A stretch of 64,000 nucleotides of DNA from contig NC_079374.1 in NCBI RefSeq assembly GCF_021018895.1, forward strand, positions 117,712-181,711, read 5' to 3'. Source of the DNA: Seriola aureovittata. Taxonomy: Eukaryota; Chordata; Actinopteri; Carangiformes; Carangidae. This document shows positions 56,642-64,000 of this stretch, one piece after another. A program made the translations under genes and the position numbers. The notes under the pieces were generated by a model, which did no database searches, was not told the DNA's origin, and saw only the letters and a list, made by a program, of their open reading frames with translations. Numbering within the stretch: position 1 is the stretch's first letter; every line of letters begins with the position of its first letter.

Positions 56642-59600
56642 CCAGATCCTACAGACGTGTTCGTGTGTGTGTGTGTTTCCAGATCCTACAGACGTGTTCA
56701 CGTGTGTGTCTGTGTTTTCAGATCCTACAGACGTGTTCATGTGTGTGTGTCTGTGTTTTCAGGTCCTACAGATGTGTTCCTGTGTGTGTGTTGACTCTGG
56801 ACTGTGCGACAGTGAAGGGTTAATGTCTGTCTGTGTGTGTTCAGGTCCAGACTCTGAACTATATCTACATGGAGCAAGTTTAACTGTCTCTCTGATCATC
56901 CAATCAGCTCATGGCTCTGCTGCCACTGTCCTCCATCTTCATTGATTACATTAGATTACTGATCAAAATGCAATGAGTTTTAAGAGCGCCCTCTGGTGGA
57001 CCAATCACTGTGTGGATAAACCAGCTGGTCTCTGATGAGACATGTCCAGTCTGAACTGAGCTGTAGAGAGGGCTGATGGGAGATGAAGTCCAGACCTGTT
57101 ACTGACTGCATGCTCAACCTGCTTTGTGACATGCACATGGAGACAACGTCTGTCCATCTGTGCACAAACATCCACATCACAGAGCATAAATAACAACGAA
57201 TAAACAACAGTGGCAGAGACACAGAGACACAGAGTAACAAAATAAAGGCATCTCAGGCTGAACAGGAAAATCAAGATGCAAAAATAAAACAACGGCACTG
57301 ATGAAGCTGAAACGACGAGTTTCTCTTCTTACCTCGATCATAATGTGAAAGGCGTGCTGAGAGAGAGAGAAACATGTTGAGTCAGAACCTCAAAGCTACA
57401 CCTGGGCCTACACCTGGACCTCAGAGTTACACCTGGGCCTACACCTGGACCTCAGAGTTATACCTGGGCCTACACCTGAACCTCAGAACTACACCTGGAC
57501 CTACACTTGAACCTCAGAGTTATACCTGGGCCTACACCTGAACCTCAGAGCTACACCTGGACCTCAGAGCTACACCTGGACCTTAGAGTTATACCTGGGC
57601 CTACACCTGAACCTCAGAGCTACACCTGAACCTCAGAACTACACCTGGACCTACACTTGAACCTCAGAGTTATACCTGGGCCTACACCTGAACCTCAGAG
57701 CTACACCTGGACCTCAGAGCTACACCTGGACCTTAGAGTTATACCTGGGCCTACACCTGAACCTCAGTTACACCTGGGCCTACACCTGAACCTCAGAGCT
57801 ACACCTGGACCTCAGAGCTACACCTGGACCTTAGAGTTATACCTGGACCTACACCTGAACCTCAGAGTTACACCTGAACCTCAGAGCTACACCTGGACCT
57901 TAGAGTTATACCTGGACCTACACCTGAACCTCAGAGTTACACCTGAACCGCAGAGTTATACCTGGGCCTACACCTGAACCTCAGAGCTACTCCTGAACCT
58001 CAGAGCTACACCTGGTCCTACACCTGAACCTCGGAGTTATACCTGGGCCTACACCTGAACCTCAGAGTTACACCTGGGCCTACACCTGGACCTCAGAGTT
58101 ACACCTGGGCCTACACCTGGACCTCAGAGTTATACCTGGGCCTACACCTGAACCTCAGAACTACACCTGGACCTACACTTGAACCTCAGAGTTATACCTG
58201 GGCCTACACCTGAACCTCAGAACTACACCTGGACCTCAGAGCTACACCTGGACCTTAGAGTTATACCTGGACCTACACCTGAACCTCAGTTACACCTGGG
58301 CCTACACCTGAACCTCAGAGCTACACCTGGACCTCAGAGCTACACCTGGACCTTAGAGTTATACCTGGACCTACACCTGAACCTCAGAGTTACACCTGAA
58401 CCGCAGAGTTATACCTGGGCCTACACCTGAACCTCAGAGCTACTCCTGAACCTCAGAGCTACACCTGGTCCTACACCTGAACCTCGGAGTTATACCTGGG
58501 CCTACACCTGAACCTCAGAGCTACACCTGGACCTCAGAGCTACACCTGGACCTACACCTGAACCTCAGAGCTACACCTGGACCTACACCTGAACCTCAGA
58601 GCTCTATCTGGGCCTACACCTGAACCTCAGAGCTACACCTAGGCCTACACCTGAACCTCAGAGCTACACCTAGACCTACACCTGAACCTCAGAGCTACAC
58701 CTGGACCTCAGAGCTACACCTGGACCTACACCTTAACCTCAGAGCTACATCAGGGCCTACACCTTAACCTCAGAGCTACACCTGGGCCTACACCTGAACC
58801 TCAGTTACACCTGGACCTCAGAGCTACACCTGGACCTACACCTGAACCTCAGAGCTACACCTAGACCTACACCTGAACCTCAGAGCTACACCTAGACCTA
58901 CACCTGGGCCTCAGAGCTACACCTGGGCCTACACCTGGACCTCAAAGCTACACCTAGACCTACACCTGAACCTCAGAGCTACACCTAGACCTACACCTGG
59001 GCCTCAGAGCTACACCTGGGCCTACACCTGGACCTCAAAGCTACACCTGGGCCTACACCTGAACCTCAGAGCTACACCTAGGCCTACACCTGAACCTCAG
59101 AGCTACACCTAGACCTACACCTGAACCTCAGAGCTACACCTCGGCCTACACCTGAATCTCAGAGCTACACCTGGACCTATGCCTGGGCGATATGAACAAA
59201 ACCGTTGTCACGATAAAAATTTCCATATCAGACGATATCAATATTTATCACGATAAATGCCTCATCGTTATTTCTTTCAGGTTTAAAGGCTGATTTTTGC
59301 TCCTGAGAGAAAGTTGAAGAAACCAGACAGTCAACTGTGGTTTTTAACTTTTCTATTTAGTCAGAACACGACAAACACTTGCCAAACAGCATAACATTCA
59401 AAAACTCAGAGGCACAAACATTCAAAACATAATCAAATATACACGATTAAAATCAAAATCCTTTTCAGTGTTTTTTGCTCAACAAAGTAAATAGAAAGGT
59501 TCTGCAGTGTGATACAGCATACATGTCACATGATCAGACTGCAAAATAAATAAATAAATAATCAGACAGAGAAGATTTACACTGGGTACTGGCCTGGCGC

Positions 59601-62600
59601 TGGTCAAGGGTCCTCTAACACTTGTTTAGACATGTAGTTTCTTAGTTTCTGTGTGTTCTAACTGGTGATATTATTTCAAATGATGAAACAGGTTTGAGGT
59701 GTTACCTGTTTTTAATGGAACGTTTCTCCGGCACAGTGTGCAGTGCAGATTGCACTGTTTTTTGTCAGACTGTAAAAAACCAAAATATCTCCAAACTACT
59801 GAAGCTGAGTGCCCTCTCTTGTCGACGACATCTTAGTCCTCCGAGCTGCATTCTCCTGTTGTCTGCGGTGTTGCTTATATCCCCTAATCTGTTTTCTCTG
59901 CTGGGCCTACACCTGAACCTACAGACAGCTTTCATTCAGCTGACTACAGTAATATGATGTAGTATATTAATCTGTGGATGACGGGTGTGTGTGTATACAG
60001 CAGTTTAAAAACACCAAAGACGAAAAAGCTCCGCAGAAACACTGAGCAGGTCTCACCTGTGTGGGCACCAGCACAGGTGGGTAGGCCAGTTTGTGGTGAC
60101 GGTACATCCAGAAGGAGAACAGGACTATGGCGGTGACAGCCATGATGGGAACCAGGGAGTACATCAGAGTGGTCAGCACCGGAGGCGGAGACGTCACGGG
60201 TTTGTTCGTCGCTACGGAAATGTACAGCGATATAGAAGTATAAAATAACGACATCACAAACTGTTGACAGCAGAGTTCATTTACAGAAGGGATCAGACAG
60301 GACAGGTGAACAGGCAAACACATGGACAGGTGGAGAGGTGAACAGGTGGACAAGCTGACAGGTGGACAGGTGACCATGTGGACAGGTGAATCTTACTGGG
60401 TATCGGTGACAGGTAGCCTTCGGGGCTGTAGAAGAACTTGTCGTTACACAAAGCACCTTCACAGCAGCAGAAGAAGACTTCAGGAGCATCTTTCTTCTCC
60501 ATACACTCATTCCTGCCAAGAGAGAAAGAGTCAGGTAGGTGTGTGTGTGTGTGTGTGTGATTCTTCTTCACCTGAAGAAAGTCTGTTCTCAGTGTTTCTG
60601 TAGTTCTGATGTCATTCATTATTATTATTCAACAGTTTCAGCAGCTCACTGTTCAACGATAATCAATAATTGATATCATTCATTAACCTGGGCCCATGTG
60701 TGGATTACTGAACAGGTCTACAGAACCCTGGGGCCCAAATGATCAGGGGCCCCTGTACCACAACCTCAATATCAACTGGTTTGATAGTTACAGAGCACAG
60801 AAGACGCAAAGAGACATAAAACTACCACAAAGAGACAGAGACATGAAACCACAACAATGAGACAAAGAGACACGAAACCACCACAATGATACTAAGAGAC
60901 ACAACACCACCACATAGACATAAAGAGACACGAAACCACAACAATGAGACAAAAGGACACGAAACCACCACAAAGACACAACGAGACACAAAACCACCAC
61001 AAAGAGACAAAGCCACCACAAAGACACATTAACCACAACAATGAGACAAAGAGACACGAAACCACAACAATGAGACAAAGAGACACGAAACCACCACAAA
61101 GACACAAAGAGACATAAAACCACCACAAAGACATGAAACCACCACAAAGACACAAAGAGACATGAAACCACCACAAAGAGATAAAAAGACACGAAACCAC
61201 AACGAGACAAAGAGACACGAAACCACCACAAAGACACAAAGAGACATGAAACCACCATAATAAAACAAAGAGACATGAAACCACCACAAAGAGACATGAG
61301 ACCACAACAATGAGACATAGAGACATGAAACCACCAAAGACATAAACAGACATGAAACCACCACAAAGACATGAAGCCACAACAAAGAGACAAACAGACA
61401 TGAAACCACAACAAAGAGACATGAAACCACAACAAACAGACATGAAACCACTACAAAGAGACATGAAACCACCACAAGGACACAAAGAGACACAAAACCA
61501 CCACAAAGAGACAGAGACACAAAACCACCACAAAGACATGAAACCAGAACAATGAGACAAGAGACATGAAACCATCACAAAGACAAAAAGAGACATGAAA
61601 CAACAACAAAGACACAAAGAGACACAAAACCACCACAGAGACATGAAACCACCACAAAGAGACAGATACATGAAACCACCACAAAGAGACAAAAATACAT
61701 GAAACCACAACAATGAGACAAAGAGACACAAAACAACCACAAAGAGACAGAGACATGAAACCACCACAAAGACACAAAGAGACATGAAACCACCATAATG
61801 AGACAAAGAGACACGAAACCACCACAAAGAGACATGAAACCACAACAAAGAGACAAACAGACATGAAACCACCAAAGACATAAACAGACATGAAACCACC
61901 ACAAAGACATGAAGCCACAACAAAGAGACAAACAGACATGAAACCACAACAAAGAGACATGAAACCACAACAAACAGACATGAAACCACTACAAAGAGAC
62001 ATGAAACCACCACAAGGACACAAAGAGACACAAAACCACCACAAAGAGACAGAGACACAAAACCACCACAAAGACATGAAACCAGAACAATGAGACAAGA
62101 GACATGAAACCATCACAAAGACAAAAAGAGACATGAAACCACCATAATAAAACAAAGAGACATGAGACCACAACAATGAGACAAAGAGACACAAAACCAC
62201 CACAGAGACATGAAACCACCACAAAGAGACAGATACATGAAACCACCACAAAGAGACAAAAATACATGAAACCACAACAATGAGACAAAGAGACACAAAA
62301 CAACCACAAAGAGACAGAGACATGAAACCACCACAAAGACACAAAGAGACATGAAACCACCATAATGAGACAAAGAGACACGAAACCACCACAAAGAGAC
62401 ATGAAACCACAACAAAGAGACAAACAGACATGAAACCACAACAATGAAACATGAAACCACTGCAAAGGGACATGAAACCACCACAATTAGACAAAGAGAC
62501 ACGAAACCACAACAAAGACACAAAGAGACACAAAACCACCACAAAGACACAAAACCACCACAGAGACATGAAACCACCACAAAGAGACAGAGACATGAAA

Positions 62601-63825
62601 CCACAACAATTAGACAAAGAGACACAAAACCACCACAAAGACACAAAACCACCACAGAGACATGAAACCACCACAAAGAGACAGAGACATGAAACCACAA
62701 CAAACAGACATGAAACCACTGCAAAGAGACATGAAACCACCACAATGAGACAAAGAGACACTTATCCACCACAAAGAGACATATGAAACCACAACAAACA
62801 GACATGAAACCACCACAAAGACATAAAGAGACAGAAAACCACCACAATGAGACAAACAGACATGAAACCACCACAAAGAGACATGAAACCCCCACAAAGG
62901 GACATGAAAGCACCATAAAGAGAATAAAAGACACAAAACCACCACAAAGACACATAAAACAACGAGACACATAACCACCACAAAGACAGATAGAGACATG
63001 AAACCACCACAAAAAGACATGAAACCACTACAAAGAGCCAAAGAGACACAAAACCACAACAATGACACAAAGAGTCATGAAACCACTACAAAGAGACAAA
63101 GACACACAAAACCACCACAAAGAGACACAAAACTCTGATGTCACCCTCTGTCGGGGACAGAGGGGGTTACTGAGCACCGACAGGTAAACCTCACAGGTGA
63201 GTCTTCAGTCACATGACCTGCAGTAGACTGAGGACTGAGCTGTGAGATCAGTTCATCTCCCCACCCCCACACTACCCTACATCTGATTCCTGTCTCATTA
63301 CCAGCAGCTGAATCAGCTGTGATCAGTTTTGATCAGTTGTGATCAGGTGTGATCAGCTCGTGTCTGCAGTGTATCATGATGTTCAGACTGATACTTAAGG
63401 AAACTTAAAAACAGGAGGATTCTCTATGAAGTTCTGCAGCCTGTTTCTCTTGAGTTTTATTGTGGTGGGACATCAGAGATCATGACATCATCAGGAAGTG
63501 ATGCCACACTGAATCAGATAACCATCTGGTTCAGGTCTGACTCAGGTGGTCTTACTGTGACTGGATGTGGTCTGAAAGAGGACTGACAGTCACCTATCGT
63601 AGCAGTTGACGTCGTCCAGCCAGCAGCCCTGTTTGACCACCTGGACGGCTCCTGAGACATTCTTCCACGTGGCGAAGCAGTGCACCCTCTTATCTTTCTC
63701 CCCAGAGCAGGTGACCACCCCGCTGACGTTCCCCCGCCCCTCAGACGCTGAGGAGGAGGACGAGGATGAAGGGCTGTAGTTGTAGTGGACGCACTTCTGA
63801 GTCTCTGAGCGACCCAGGATGGCAC
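51665..63825 (-). CDS. acvr2a: Activin receptor type-2A (lacks first exon; partial)
   Basis: Type II serine/threonine kinase receptor for activins, myostatin and some BMPs; single-pass plasma membrane protein that phosphorylates type I receptors. Exons: 63594-63825, 60397-60512, 60057-60211, 54174-54317, 53318-53461, 52918-53063, 52704-52818, 52474-52612, 52043-52173, 51665-51859. They join in phase to about 505 codons. The ectodomain keeps ten cysteines of the three-finger fold ([35 protein letters not shown]), with a Ser run after HYNYSP. Transmembrane: [20 protein letters not shown], then [16 protein letters not shown]. Kinase motifs are intact: [36 protein letters not shown]. The end [20 protein letters not shown] matches ACVR2A, not ACVR2B. 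The signal-peptide exon lies beyond 63825. Introns 60.8-63.1, 57.4-59.2 and 54.3-56.8 kb are filled by minisatellites. Confidence 0.96.
52404..52454. repeat. (CA)n microsatellite in acvr2a intron
   Basis: About 25 CA units directly after ACGAGCACA, between kinase exons. Intronic. Confidence 0.9.
52882..52914. repeat. (TG)n microsatellite at donor of acvr2a exon 52918-53063
   Basis: Lies immediately beyond the donor at 52916-52917, so the transcript reads GTACACACACACA after the exon. Confidence 0.85.
53263..53308. repeat. (TG)n microsatellite near donor of acvr2a exon 53318-53461
   Basis: About 23 TG units starting a few bases beyond the donor. Confidence 0.9.
54345..56795. repeat. 2.45-kb TG-rich minisatellite in acvr2a intron (MS1)
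   Basis: Around 50 units of the form TTTTCAGGTCCTACAGACG then TGTTCATG and a (TG)n spacer, 33 to about 80 bp per unit depending on spacer length. Variants include GGTTCTACAG, GGTCCCGCAGATG, GGTACTACAG and AGATCCTACAG. No unit contains a stop in any plus-strand frame, so three overlapping frames of over 800 codons appear; none is a gene. It lies in the intron between the 24-nt microexon and the first kinase exon. On the transcript strand it is CA-rich. Confidence 0.95.
57333..57356 (-). CDS. acvr2a: 24-nt cassette microexon of acvr2a (HAFHIMIE)
   Basis: Between the transmembrane exon (ends phase 0 at 60057) and the first kinase exon (starts phase 0 at 54317) lies a 24-nt exon encoding HAFHIMIE. 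Its acceptor is TTTCTCTCTCTCTCAG and its donor GTAAGAAG, both strong. Inclusion would insert eight residues after ..PPVLVPTQ and before DPGPLPPSP without changing frame. An activin type II receptor isoform with an eight-residue juxtamembrane insertion in neural cells is something I recall from the mouse literature (unverified). The CUCUCU tract at the acceptor is a typical PTBP1-bound element, suggesting tissue-limited inclusion. Confidence 0.7.
57400..59180. repeat. 1.8-kb minisatellite in acvr2a intron (MS2)
   Basis: Units of about 18-21 bp (CCTCAGAGCTACACCTGGA, CCTACACCTGAA and variants) combine into higher-order repeats. A block starting about 57657 recurs almost unchanged about 522 bp later at 58179. 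It starts about 40 bp upstream, on the transcript, of the microexon acceptor. On the transcript strand it is full of AGGTGTAG and TTCAGGTG, which resemble both donors and acceptors. Confidence 0.95.
59172..59900. mobile_element. Possible non-autonomous element after MS2
   Basis: Begins CCTGGGCGATATGAACAAAA with ACGATATCAATATTTATCACG soon after, a style seen at the ends of fish hAT-like repeats that start GGGCGATATG. It extends through AT-rich sequence with no coding region. Its right end is not clear. Confidence 0.35.
60057..60211 (-). CDS. acvr2a: acvr2a transmembrane exon
   Basis: This exon encodes the juxtamembrane Pro/Thr stem ([12 protein letters not shown]), the hydrophobic span [20 protein letters not shown], and the cytosolic stop-transfer YRHHK followed by [11 protein letters not shown]. 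Its phase-0 end allows either the microexon or the first kinase exon to follow directly. Listed apart because it fixes the receptor topology and the splice choice; it is part of the acvr2a gene above. Confidence 0.93.
60800..63130. repeat. 2.3-kb minisatellite in acvr2a intron (MS3)
   Basis: Units of about 15-27 bp built from ACCACCACAAAGA, GACATGAA and GACACAAA. A segment starting about 61327 is repeated at about 61865 (offset 538 bp) with no difference over about 200 bp, and another at about 61652 recurs about 566 bp later. The minus strand is free of stops over long distances, giving spurious frames of up to 436 codons. It occupies the intron between the two ectodomain exons. Confidence 0.95.
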
Positions 63826-64000
63826 CTGAGGAAGAGACAGAGTCCGTCAGAGTCTGGACTCACCTGGTTATCAGCTCAAACTGTTCAGACCTTTTTCTAG
63901 ATTAATACCTGCTCCACCATCACAGCCAACACAACACAGAAGCTCTGTAATTATTTACCAATGTGAAATAAATGTCAATTATTTATATTCATGTCACATT
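63826..64000. other. acvr2a intron upstream of exon 2
   Basis: Follows the CTCTTCCTCAG acceptor. No exon is present before the window end, so the signal-peptide exon is outside. Confidence 0.6.

Noticed and set aside
54351..56945. Three overlapping plus-strand frames of 813-864 codons
   Set aside because: They arise from a TG-rich minisatellite whose units have no stops in any frame; the proteins are pure Cys/Val/Phe-rich repeats without a domain.
61451..62761. Minus-strand frame of 436 codons in MS3 (and neighbours)
   Set aside because: Translation of a CCACAAAGAGACATGAAA-type minisatellite inside an acvr2a intron.
51665..63825. ACVR2B as the identity of the receptor
   Set aside because: The C-terminus [20 protein letters not shown] and [11 protein letters not shown] match ACVR2A; ACVR2B ends differently.

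Overview
This is a eukaryotic window from a teleost fish, most likely a ray-finned species with a compact genome. The evidence is spliced vertebrate genes with GT-AG introns, many (CA)n and (GA)n microsatellites, fish-type tRNA-derived SINEs, relics of LINEs, Gypsy and Tc1 elements, and an interferon-induced IFI44-like GTPase gene. There is no bacterial or phage content. The coordinates below come from exon joins checked for reading phase.

Three conserved genes lie on the minus strand. At the left is the start of a kinesin heavy chain (kif5c-like, 7 exons, 145-4208; the rest lies beyond position 1). Next is a complete enhancer of polycomb gene (epc2-like, 14 exons, 5511-15605, 763 residues). 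At the right is an activin type II receptor (acvr2a-like, 10 constitutive coding exons plus one 24-nt microexon, 51665-63825; the signal-peptide exon lies beyond the right end). Read along the minus strand, the order acvr2a > epc2 > kif5c matches my memory of human 2q22-q23 (ACVR2A, ORC4, MBD5, EPC2, KIF5C). ORC4 and MBD5 are not recognisable here.

The 36 kb between epc2 and acvr2a (about 15.9-51.6 kb) is repeat-rich and mostly lineage-specific. It holds decayed or unrecognised gene fragments (19-30 kb), a 660-bp foldback element, a tandem ~380-bp repeat, an LTR-like block, and a plus-strand IFI44-like gene (7 exons, 34167-39451, 294 residues) with an ISRE-like motif and a TATA box. Just after it is a truncated endogenous retrovirus with a primer-binding site matching tRNA-Trp. 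A degenerate LINE with a nested SINE follows.

The acvr2a introns carry three very large minisatellites (54.3-56.8, 57.4-59.2 and 60.8-63.1 kb). The first two lie on either side of the 24-nt phase-0 microexon, which would insert eight residues between the transmembrane segment and the kinase. I regard this microexon and its repeat setting as the most interesting feature of the window. The genes do not form a pathway: KIF5C is a transport motor, EPC2 a chromatin-complex subunit, ACVR2A a TGF-beta-family receptor and IFI44-like an antiviral-response protein.
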